Positions 21,361 to 31,866 of a stretch of 64,000 bases of DNA are shown one piece after another. The position numbers were made by a program, and so were the translations under genes. Under the pieces are notes generated by a model. It was not told where the DNA came from and made no database searches. It saw nothing but the letters and a program-made list of their open reading frames with translations. How positions within the stretch are numbered: position 1 is the stretch's first letter; the number at the start of each line of letters is the position of its first letter. This stretch comes from Sarcomyxa edulis. Its lineage: Eukaryota > Basidiomycota > Agaricomycetes > Agaricales > Mycenaceae. The DNA is taken from assembly GCA_009761415.1 (NCBI GenBank), contig QUOL01000013.1:672501-736500 (forward strand), read 5' to 3'.

Positions 21361-23602
21361 TCATAGAAGTGATGCAGCGTCCAATGTTTGCTCGATCAGA
21401 AGCTCCGCAGCGTCTCCCCTGGGTTCGATGCTGAACTTGAAAGGTAAAGGATGGCTAGGCATCGTTCAGCATGCAGCAACCACATGCGAAATGAATGAAT
21501 ATACTCACCATATCATACCAGAGCTAAATTCAGCTCGTGGTTTTACAGGTCGTCCTTCCTCATCGATCCCTGAGCCAATCTCGAAGACAGAGAGAATGCA
21601 AGCGATTGAGATCCAAAGCTGCGCTTCAGCCATGAAGCGTCCTGGACAGATCCTGTCGCCATGAAATCAGCTCGAGTGGGTGTACGTGTGTGCTTTTGGC
21701 ATCGAAAGGTACTTGCCTTCGTCCGTAACCAAACGCCGAGGTGAGAGGACCAAGAGTGACGGGGTTCTCTTTCTTGTCGTTAGCCAAGAATCGATCAGGA
21801 TCGAATTTTTCTGGATTGCAATAAGTTCTCTTGTCGTGAAGAATTGCCCTACGAAGTCGTGGTTATCAGCCAATTCGAATTTAGACGGTAAAACAAAAAG
21901 GAGTGTACCAGGTGTTTCCGATAATTGTAGTCCCTATAGAATTAATCAGCACCAAATAAACGATATGAACGATGTGGGAACACATACCCTTGGGGATAAA
22001 ATAACCGTTATAGTGGTCGTCGTCCGTCACCATGTGTGGCAATCCAAGCGGAGCCACGGGCGAAAATCTAATGCCACCGACAGGAATAAATGCCTAGTCG
22101 GAGATAAGATCGACACTAGGCATACCTCAAAACCTCTTTCACGACGGCATCGACATACGGCAACGAGCATCGGTCGTGAAAATTTGGTAGTCTCTCTAAT
22201 CCGATGACTGTATCTAGCTCTCGTCTAGCCTTCGCAGCTACATCTGGATAAAGAATCACAGCAAGGATAAAAGATGAAAGAGCAGATACCATGCTCTCCG
22301 TTCCTGCTAAATTTTGGTCAAAGTCAGCGAGGACGAACTGCATTGTGGTTGGAAGGATAGGAAGAGCACCAGCGTATGCAAGCCCTGCGCAGGCTTTGAT
22401 GGTATCCATCTGTTCCTCAACATTCTCCTGTGCGTCAAGCTCGCCCATAAGACTAGAGACAAAAGATGGCGAAGCAGTTCCTTGAGCCTATCGTTGACTC
22501 ATCAGCATGGAGCTTGAACAGACATATGGAATTTGGGTGACCATGGCGTTTTGAACAGCGAGGAACGGAGCATCTCGCATCTCAAGTACCACCTTTTTCC
22601 ATTCACGCGCCTGGCGCTGAAATCCAGCGCCAGGCATCCAAGCTGGAACGTATTTGAGAGCAGGTATGATATCGACTAGGAATGCGCCAGGAGTGACGGC
22701 TTTAGCCATAGCGTCAAGTGCCTTCTCGGCGATTGTTATATAGCGGTCGTTTTTAGGCGAAACGTCGAGGCCATATGTCACTTTCATGATCGTTTGGGAA
22801 GCATTACTAGAATGACAATAAATCAGCTGCCGTTAGACTTAAGCGGTAATTCAGCGCACAAACGAAGATGTTCCATGAGGTCTTCAGGCGTATGAAGCAA
22901 CCGTCGAAGGAGGTCATGGGCGGTGCTCGTTTGAATTGGCCAGAATTTCGGTGCAGCAGAAGGCTGAAATAAGCGATGAAACAGCTTGCGATGTTTTTTC
23001 CATCGTTCACCTGAAAGGTCATGGGAAGAGAAAGGTTTCGAGATTGTGTGGCAACAAGTCGACATAGTCAACATACCATATGGCATGTGTCCAAAGCTCC
23101 AGCCCCATCCGCATCTGAATAACATCGCTTCATTAGACACCGACGCAGAGTGCACAAAACATGATATAACCAACATACAAATCGTTCAGCATGGGCAAGT
23201 TATTACGATCCGAGTAATTCGCCGATCGCTTTTCGAAGAGATCCGTTGCTACCTGAACTGAATTTACGAACAGAAAATGTCGACCGAGCACCGTGATATG
23301 TACAAGGTCACCTGAAATACGAAGTGGAAAGGATATGAGTCAGTCAGCTGGATCTCATGACAAAACTGAGCCCATAAGATACCGTAACGCTCTGCCCATT
23401 TAAAATAAGTCGCAGTTTCTTGCTCTTTTGGTATATCCCAGAGGTTCCCAATTATAGGAAGTGGACGTGGTCCAGGAGGGAATGGTAGGTTGTGAGGATT
23501 TGCGATACGTCGGAGCTGTCTCTTGGAGCGAATGTGTAACAAAACACAGATAACGACGAAAACCCCGAGGATATTCAGTGTGGTGCTGTAGAGCAGAGAC
23601 AT
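21361..23602 (-). CDS. Cytochrome P450 (same group as copy 1), copy 2
   Basis: Twelve exons join to 526 residues: 23602-23383, 23311-23179, 23114-23077, 23010-22860, 22806-22542, 22487-22370, 22306-22126, 22067-21988, 21933-21909, 21848-21717, 21652-21509 and 21454-21361. It has a membrane anchor, hinge PPGPRPLPIIGN, CGWGWSFGHMPYG, KEVLRF (ExxR) and heme loop FGYGRRICPGR (Cys about 450). The I-helix reads AGTESM rather than the usual AG-D/E-TT, with Ser at the oxygen-activating position. The intron that splits the heme loop starts with GCAAGT, a good GC-AG donor; a normal GT site is not available there. It is an ER monooxygenase of unknown substrate, sitting between kinase-like copies A and B. 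Confidence 0.92.
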
Positions 23603-24469
23603 TTTCCAGATTAGCTGGCGACCTTGAGGGCACCAAAAGGCAATTGTCTGCGTATTTATAGTGTCTAGATTCACGGACATTGCTTTCTGGTGATCGGGCA
23701 GCCTGAGCGACCCGTTCGAGATACCCATGCCTACTCGGCATCGTAGGTATCTATGAGTACTCGATTTCGTAATAATTTGTATGCATTGTGTGCGCTGGAA
23801 GAGCTCGTTGGCCTGTTCGAGCGGCTGAGAAAAACACATAAACCAATTTGAAAATCAGAGAATGCTCACTATCAATCTCCCAAAAGGACTTCTGGATTCT
23901 GGATACTATGGCTCGACTTGAGCGTTGGTAGACCTTCAAAAGACGCCGACATACACGGAAGACAGCTTTCGACCTCGATGCGTCAAACAGACTTTTGACT
24001 CGGAGTGGGAAGGTATTTGGGTTTCCGCTGCCGCGCTGATACTATTCGCTGCATATTAGCTTATTGGGCGTGTGCACCACTTGAGTAGATCCCCGTTGGA
24101 GTTGAGAACACTGCAATCCATCCGGAAGCCGCTCGGATCCGAAAGTCGAGCGAAAGTCAAGAAACCTGAAACCGACACGGTCGAGGTCAAGACTTGCTAC
24201 TGAAAACTCGGAAACACACATACGCCCACGTCTTGGTATGTCCATTTTGCTATTGGCAAGTTGCTCGTTGAGATGATTTCTGTGAGCTGATGGTTGGTGG
24301 TTGTAAGTAAGTACATGACCAACTTGACGCCAAGCTTGGGGGAAATTCTTGACGGAGGTTGGCGCTATTTGCCAACGGCTTCCCGTGTCGTTGCTTCCGA
24401 TCGCGAGAAGTCCGACTCTTGCTCGAAGCACTTCCTATAGCTACATTCCAAATTCTCATTTCAGAGAAA
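23603..24469. other. Intergenic between P450 no. 2 and KLP copy B, no gene seen
   Basis: The P450 frame stays open for 79 codons upstream of its start, but the residues look like leader. Beyond about 23840 the frames are short and unrecognised. The segment next to copy B would be its promoter, now relaxed. No repeat was recognised. Confidence 0.45.
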
Positions 24470-25522
24470 CTGGCGCCGCTTTCTCCAGAAAGTTATTCGA
24501 ACCAGGTTGTCGCTACCAACCCCGATTTGACCAGACACATCCTTTCTTCCGATACTCTCTCTTCTACGAAACCAGAAAAAATCCTGAACTTCGAGGACCA
24601 AAATACAGAATATGGCCTTGGTTCAACGAGTTTCTGAAACGCGAGGGCGCTCGGTTTATCAGACGTCTGAGGACACGAAGATTCTCTCTCATGGACGTTG
24701 ATGACAGCGAGAAGGATGCATCAAGGTCCGTTCACATCCTTCCATCCACTCATCCTTCAATCTGAAACGGACGTGACGTAGTAGTTTCGAGACCAAATAC
24801 GTCCTACCTGCCGCTCGAGTGGCAAGGAGATACTTTGAGTGGGCTTGGATTACGCCCCCTCTGGATATCACCTCGGAACGAAGTCCTCGCGGTACGTCCA
24901 TATACATCAACGAGCTCAATCAACTGGACAACGATAGTTGATTGGGAGGACGATAAAAAGTGTTTTTGCGTCATCATATTCGTGGTACGTCATCGTGTCT
25001 ATTTTCAGAGCAGAACGTGGTCACATTGTTATCGTATACACAGGACGACGGTCTAATCCAACCCGATGACTTTCCTTCAGAAGAAACCCCGGTTCTCAGG
25101 TCTACCACTTTCGCAGGGCATATTGCCATGTACTTGTTCGACGTTATGTCTCGCACCGGCTGTGGGTATGGAATCATAACGGACGAGCGTACCACTCTTG
25201 TATGCAACAGACGGCAACGTCTTGTGCCGTACCTGGATATAGCTGATTCTAATATGACGATCCGAAGACTCGTCGCCACCTTTATATACACCGAAGCAAA
25301 GCGTCAAGGCCCCGAATGGTGCTTACTTGGTACCTACTACCCGGGGACTCTGTCCCTGGTATCGTCTCCATCGATTTTGCGTTTGCTTATCAATCCTTTC
25401 AAGACCCTGTTTTGCCCTCCAGTGAGATTCAATGATTCGCGGAGATGCTGAAGGCGGATCCAGTGAAACTTCCAAGTGATCTAGTTGACGCTTTGTGGTT
25501 TTCGCCTCTCGAGTCAGTATTC
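24470..25522 (+). pseudogene. KLP copy B, internally deleted relic
   Basis: Homology starts at a CTG (24470) where copies C and D have their ATG. A frameshift near 24595-24605 moves EDQNTEYG to the real frame (KYRIWPWFNEFLKR). Exon 2 is recognisable (TKYVLPAARVARRYFEW), exon 3 lacks its first half, and exon 4 begins normally (DDGLIQPDDF) but breaks at about 25340. There the sequence jumps into the 3' end of the last exon (gactctgtccctggtatcgt), which in copy D is near 30390. More than 1 kb is missing, including Lys and the catalytic loop. The final Tyr-stop is also lost. The 3' part is closest to copy D, so an unequal exchange or deletion between tandem copies is likely. Confidence 0.85.
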
Positions 25523-25874
25523 GGACTCATACTTCATCACCGGTCTCAAGCACTTCCATTTGATATCAAACAGGTGCTTTTCAATTTGTAGAATCAATTC
25601 AATGACCTCAGAACACCCCCCTCAACGATGTCGAAAACCATTGTAAGTATGGTACTTTCGCCCACGAGAGTAGAGGAATATCGCTACAGTTGCGCTAGAG
25701 ACATATTTCGTAGTCAGTGACCATATTAGGAACTTCAAATCTGGGCGACATGACGCGTCGACTGACCTGAAAATCGAAAAGTCGGAACTCCCACCAACTC
25801 GCTTGCATGATTGTTACACACTTGAGCTCGTTCATCGCGTTTGCGGCCTTAGGACCGGTCCACTTTCAAATACA
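25523..25874. other. Intergenic between KLP copies B and C
   Basis: The 350 bases include ccggtctcaagcacttccat followed by gatatcaaacaggtgctttt, a downstream sequence shared with the 3' flanks of copies C (about 27990) and D (about 30595). This shows that the duplicated unit extends past the stop codon. The end next to copy C contains cccaccaactcgcttgcatg, shared with the 5' flank of copy D (about 28370), so the duplicated unit also includes promoter sequence. No other feature was seen. Confidence 0.6.
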
Positions 25875-27968
25875 ATGGCCCTGCTTTCTCCAGAGGAATA
25901 TCTCAATCAAGTTGTCTCCGTCGACCCCTCCTTGAAGGAATATAACCCTTCCCCCAATTCTCTCTCGGATATTACTCCAGAAGTCCAAACATTCAAAATA
26001 ATGCCTTGGTTTGACAGATACCTGCGAGGCCCCGGAGATGGCTTTATCAGATGTCTCAGAGCACGAAGATTCTTGCTCACAAATGCTGATGATGGCGAGA
26101 ACGCTGCATCAAGGTTCGTACTTGATTGTTCGTCGCGTTTGCTCCTCTGACATGGACGTGGCGTTATTGCATAGTGATTTTGAGAACAAATACGCGCGAC
26201 CTGCCGTTCGAATAGCACAGAAGTATTTTGAGTGGACCTGGAGCACTCCGCCCTTGGACATCGTCCTGGAACGAAGTCCTCGTGGTACGTATGTCAAACT
26301 GAGTAATGAGCCATTCTGAATTGAACGCTCGTGACAGGTGATTGGAGGACATTTTTGATTTCCAGTGGACATGCACATCATTGGAATGCATTTAATAGCA
26401 CGACAGTTGATTGGAGGTGGTACAAAAAGTGTTTTTGTGCTATCATATTCGTGGTATGTGGACGTATCCAGCTTCCAGCTAGAATCCATCCCACATTGAT
26501 GTCGTGTGCACAGGACAACGATATAATTCGACCCGCCGACTTTCCTCCCAGGGAAACTCCAGTTTTCAGTTCTACCACTCTTTCAGGACAAATCATTATG
26601 GACTTGTTGGACATCATGACTCGCACTCGCTGTGGGTATGCAATCGTGACAGACGAACGGACCACTCTGGTATGCGACAGACGCGAAAATGGTTATCCGC
26701 ATCTGGATATCGTTGATCCTAGTCAGATTACGATACGAAGACTCATCGCCAATTTCATATATACTGAAGCAGTAGGCTGCAAAATGTGTTTCCTAGGTTC
26801 TTACTACCCCGCCTTCCTAGGCGCACTGAACGACTACAGTAATGTGGACGATGACGCTTTCGATTTCCATGTTTATAAGCATGGAAAGCGTAGCTTCCGG
26901 GACTTCGATGTCTACAGCATGCAACGCGTTCCAGGAGAATGGTGGCGATTCTACTGGTGGAAACGCTGGGTCGAGAAGGAGGCTCTCTTGACCACCATCG
27001 AGGCAGAAAGTACCCTTTCTATCAACGTCGGCGGATTTTCGCGCCGTCATCTTCTTCACAGATCTCCATTTCCATCGATACCCCTGCCTCAGGAAACTCT
27101 CGACATCGCGACTCTTCATCCACGACCAAGGGACACATCTCTAGATGCTCTTCTGGAGGACAACGCTGACCTCACTTTCAAAGTCACGAAAGTGATTCGG
27201 AGTGGTCCTAACCATTGGTCGCAGGTGTTCTTCGGCCATCTTGCTGACAGCGAACGCATCGTGTGTCTGAAAGTATTCGATGAACGATTTTTCCACATGC
27301 CAGCTGAACCCGACTACGAAGACACCTTCTGGTATCCTCCTCATAAGCGACTGACGACCTTCAACGCGGCCGTAGAGCTCGTCCAGCGTGAAGAAAGTGT
27401 ATACGACCGAATCAGATACCTTCAAGGATCCTTGATCCCCCACTGCTATGGCTTCCACGAGGTGCGTCTCTATCATGGGGCTGTTCTCAGCAGCTCAACC
27501 CTGGTTGCTTCCAGATCACCATGCCGGACGGCTGGAAGTGGTATGGTATACTTATGGAAGTCATCGATGGACCTTCTCTGGGTAAAATTGGAGCCACAGC
27601 TTTCCCGTCGGACATTCAGTCTGATCTTGTAAACAAATTCCTCAATTTCTTTTGACTTTGACTGAAGAAATTTGTCTATCTAGATCACCCGCTTGAGGCA
27701 TTGCCTGCGAGCTCTCAAATTTGCTGGGATCCAGCAAACGGACTGGAACCCTGATAACCTTGTTTGCCCTCCAGTCCTCAACAACGGGAATATTATCCAT
27801 GATATCGTCTTTATTGACTTCGCATTTGCCTGTCAATCGTTGGAAGACACTGTCATGCCCAGCGATGAGATTGAGCTGCTCGCGGAGATGCTGAAGGGGG
27901 AGTCAGTGGAACTTCCAGGTGACCTAGTTGACGCTTTGTGGCTTCCGCCTCTCGAGCCAGAATACTGA
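25875..27968 (+). CDS. Kinase-like paralogue (KLP) copy C, intact
   Basis: Six exons (25875-26113, 26175-26284, 26338-26453, 26514-27461, 27515-27628, 27684-27968) join to 603 residues with intron positions and phases identical to copy A. The start MALLSPEEYLNQVVSVD is shared with D and, in decayed form, B and F. The kinase-like part keeps Lys in IVCLKVFDERFF, IPHCYGFHE, LMEVIDGPSL, QTDWNPDN (the His of copy A is Asn) and IDFAFA, ending LEPEY. The exon 4 block YYPAFLGALNDYSNVDDD and SFRDFDVYSMQRVPGEWWRF is shared almost word for word with copy D. It lies between copies B and D in the same direction, and about 490 bases separate its stop from D's start. Confidence 0.88.
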
Positions 27969-28458
27969 CGTTACCCGGACTCGTCTTTCTCACCGGTCCC
28001 AAGCACTTCCATTGATATTGAACAGGTGCTTTCCAATTTGTAAAATTGAGTCATTTATATTTGATAACCTCAGAACACCCCTCAACGATTTCGAGATCAG
28101 TCGTAAGTATGCTCATCGTGAGTTATTGATATTGTCGCCTATTGCAATCCGGTCTGAGGTAAATCGAGGATGGACTGGTGATGCTCGGGAGATAATCTCG
28201 ATAAGTAATTGGCTATAATTGACTACGTCTGGAAGCATATACGTAGAGGAATATTGCATACAGTTGCGCTAAAGACATGGAAAGCGATAATGTCGCGTCA
28301 CGACATGACGCGTCGAGTCACGCGTGACTAGTGACTGTTGGACCTTGGTCGACCTGAAAATCGATATTCCCACCAACTCGCTTGCATGTTTGTTACATAC
28401 TTGAACTCGTTCATCGCGTTTGCGGCCTCGAGTCAGGACCTGTCCGCTTTCAAATGAA
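27969..28458. other. Intergenic between KLP copies C and D
   Basis: It starts with the shared 3' flank (cggtcccaagcacttccatt) and ends with the shared 5' flank (caactcgcttgcatg, then gttcatcgcgtttgcggcc) found before copy C. Between them a stretch of gtcgcgtcacgacatgacgcgtcgagtcacgcgt-like short inverted motifs (around 28293-28330) is unexplained. No gene seen. Confidence 0.5.
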
Positions 28459-30569
28459 ATGGCCTCACTTTCTCCAGAAGAATATCTGAACCAGGTCGTA
28501 TCCGTCAACTTCTCGAAGGAATACTATGATCCTCTGGCCCCCAATGCTCTTCTAGCCACCGACCCGGAAGACGTCCTTGACCCCAGATTATTCCACATAT
28601 GGTCTCAGTAGTTTAGCAATTACCTGAGAGGCCCTGCAGAGGGGTTCGTCGATTATCTCAGAACACGAAGGTTCTGGCCCATAGATGTCGATGACCGCGA
28701 AAACGATGCGACAAGGTTCGTTTCATGTTGGCTCAGCTTCCTCTGTCTGACTTGATCATGGTTGGAATAGCGATTTCGAGACTAAATACGTGCAACCTGC
28801 CATCCGTGTGGCACATAAATACTTCCAGTGGACCTGGAGTACACCCCCTCTGGAGATTGTACCAGGACGAAGTCTTCGCGGTACGTGTAGATTCGTTGAA
28901 TGACGAGCTAGTCCATCTCAATATTCGTGGCAGGTGGTTGGAAAACCTTTCTAATTTCTTCTGGAAGTGCCCCTGATTCTGATTGGACTAGTTTGGAGAG
29001 TACGGAAGTCGATTGGGATCACTTCAAAAAATGTTTCTGTGTCATTATATACGTGGTATGTTTTGGTCTAGCTTCAATACGGGATCCCCTCTTACATCGG
29101 TTCTAAATACGCAGGACAACGATCTGATCCGACCCGCGGATTTTTTTCAAGAGGAAACCTCGGCTTTCGACTCCACCACTTTAATAGGGCGAATCGCTCT
29201 AGACTTTACCGACATTATGGCTCTCACTGGCTGCGGATATGCGATTATAACAGATGAACGAACCACTCTGGCTTGCAATAAACGGCAACACATATTTGCA
29301 TCGGTTGATCTGGTCGATCATAGCAAGATAACTATCCGGAGACTCATTGCCAATTTCATATATTCCGAGGCAAGACGTGATGGCATGTGTTTCCTTGGTA
29401 GTTATTATCCTGCCTTCCTAGGTGCACTGAACGACTACAGTAATGTGGATGACGACACTTTCAATTTTTCTGTCTTCAAGCATGAAAAGCATAGCTTCCG
29501 TGACTTCGACGTCTACAGCATGCAGCGTGTCCCAGGGGAATGGTGGCGTTTTTATCTCTGGAAACAATGGGCCGAGAAGGAGGCTCTCTTGACCACCATC
29601 GAGGCAGGAAGCATCCTGTCTATCAATGTCGGCGGATTCGCGCGCCGTCATCTTCTTCACAGATCTCCCTTTCCCTCGATACCCCTCCCTCAAGAAACCG
29701 TCGACATTGCGACTCTTCATCCACGCCCGAGGGACACGTTCCTAGACGCTCTTTTGAAGGGCAACACTGATTTGACTTTCAGTGTCACGGAAGTGATCCG
29801 GAGTGGTCCCAACCATTGGTCGCAGGTCTTTTTCGGCCGCGTTGCTGACAGTGAACGCCTCCTTTGCCTGAAAGTCTTCGACGAACGTTTTTTCCACATG
29901 CCGGAGACACCTGACTACGAGGACTTGTTTTGGTATCCACCTCACAAGCGACTTATGACTTTCAACGCGGCCGTTGAGCTTGTACAACGTGAAGAAAGTG
30001 TATATGACCGTGTGCAGTACCTTCAAGGATCTTTAATCCCCCACTGCTATGGCTTCCACGAGGTACGTGTCAATTATGAGCACTATGTTCAGCAGCTAAT
30101 CGAGTTGACTGTAGATCACCATGCCGGACGGTTGGAAGTGGTACGGTATACTCTTGGAGGTCATAGATGGCCCGTCTCTTGGTAAAGCTGGCGTCAAGAA
30201 TTTATCGTCTGACGCGCAGTCTATCTTTGTACGTGCTTTTCGTTATATTTTGTTATCTTTCTGACAACGATTTGGACGCGGTAGATCACGCGATTGAGAC
30301 ATTGTCTGCGAGCTCTCAAATTTGCTGGGATCCAACAAACAGACTGGAATCCCGACAACGTCATATGCCCTTCAGTGTCTGGCAACGGGGACTCTGTCCC
30401 TGGTATCGTCTTCATCGATTTTGCGTATGCTTGTCAATCGTTGGAAGACACTGTTTTGCCCTCCAGTGAGATTCAAGTATTTGCGGAGATGCTGACGGCA
30501 GATCCAGTGAAACTTCCAAGTGACCTACTTGACACATTGTGGCTCCCGCCTCTTGAGCCAGAATACTGA
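28459..30569 (+). pseudogene. KLP copy D, full length but with one in-frame TAG in exon 1
   Basis: Six exons (28459-28715, 28771-28880, 28934-29055, 29115-30062, 30115-30228, 30285-30569) keep all splice sites and phases of copies A and C. Exon 1 reads IWSQ then TAG (28609-28611) then FSNYLRG; in the other copies that codon is the Trp of PWF. The rest is free of stops, with Lys in LLCLKVFDERFF, QTDWNPDN, IDFAYA and LEPEY. So it is either a very young pseudogene, a gene read through or edited at one codon, or a gene using a downstream start. The kinase-like part would be complete if translated from within. Sequence error at one base is a further possibility. Confidence 0.85.
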
Positions 30570-30669
30570 CGTTATCCGGACTCGTCCTTCGCACCGGTCT
30601 CGCACTTCCATTGATATCAGACACGTGCTTTCCAATTTGTATAATCAATTCGATGACCTCGAGAACACG

Positions 30670-31259
30670 TTACACCCCAGCCCATTCATTGGCGGCGTTA
30701 CCAGAGGAGATGATGAAGGTCTTCCATCCACCTGTCATGTAAGTAAACGAACACATATTGGTGGCCTGAGTCTTGAACATGCACGTACCGCGACAGCTTG
30801 TCCGTGAAATAACATACAAAGGTGATGTACTCGATGTCCACTGGAAATATTCACGTGCGACTCGGATCGCGGGTTGGATGTATTGATCTCTGGGTTCTCA
30901 CTTGAGTAAGTATTTCAGTCTAATTGGAGTAAATGGCATGCGCGTGCGTAGATATGAAAATTGAGATTACGAACCTCAAATTCCCGTTCTCATCAGAATC
31001 CAAGAGCGTGTATCTCCGTCCTCTTAGAGCGTCAAGGAAGTTACACCCTTCGTCCATAGAGAACGAGTTCATCCAAGGCCAGATCATGAACCTGTGGTCG
31101 AGAGCTTCTTCTGATTCTGCTGAGTCTAAGTCTGAGGCAGAGTAGGAGTCGGGAGCTATGTCGTGATCGCGTGGGGTCCCGGTGCTATCTGCTTCTGTGA
31201 TGGCAACTCGGACGTGTTGGGTTCAGATACGCTTTTGGGGAAAGGAAGCTTAAGGCCAT
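30670..31259 (-). pseudogene. KLP copy F, inverted and truncated after exon 3
   Basis: On the minus strand the start MALSFLSPKAYLN (31259) matches the family start. One extra C in an ACCC run (about 31221) shifts the frame; past it the other frame reads RFMIWPWMNSF and LDALRGRRYTLLDSDENGN, the exon 1 end of the family. Exon 2 (near 30900-30790) gives YIQPAIRVAREYFQW and exon 3 (near 30731-30670) gives GWKTFIISSGNAANEW then a stop. Exons 4-6 are absent; homology ends about 100 bases from the 3' end of copy D, which points toward it. It is therefore a tail-to-tail fragment with no kinase-like domain. Confidence 0.75.
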
Positions 31260-31866
31260 TCCCGGTCTTGACGCGGACTTGAACGATGAATAAGTCGAAA
31301 CTTGCTTGGACAAGTATTTAGTTCCGAGTTGATTCCGAGTTGGTTCCGAGTGGATGATGATCGGCGGCACTCGAGGCGTTAGGCAGACAAGAGTAAACAT
31401 GGACCTACAACCTCCTCCAGGAGTCCTCCAACTCTCCTCTCCTCTTCCTCCTCTCTCCCCCTCTCTTCTTCAAGCTCCAACTCTCAATCGAACTCAGCTG
31501 ACTCTAGACTCAAAACACACAAAAAACAAACCAAGACACATATGGCAGAAACGTAACTACTATCTTAGTCTTAGTCTATAACACAAGATGCGTAGAGTAG
31601 AGTAATTTTTCGAGTTCGAGTTATGCGTATGCGTATGAGTATACGTATGCGTAACAACTCCAACTCCCAAGAATCGTGCACTGGTTAGTGTTCGTCAATC
31701 AATCAATCAAATCAATATAGTCCATCCCATCTTCGCTTCACATCTCATCAACATCACAGGCACGGGCATGCTGGTTCCAGAACAGAACCTAGATGACGAG
31801 GCTACACGCACACATACACAACATGAGCGAAAGCCACACACGAGAAGAATATAAGCAGGGAGACAC
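31260..31866. other. Intergenic, simple-sequence tracts only
   Basis: Holds a pyrimidine-rich tract (ctcctcttcctcctctctcc around 31437-31470) and repeats of tatgcgtatgag type near 31620-31650. No gene seen. It separates copy F from the 3' end of the methyltransferase. Confidence 0.45.
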
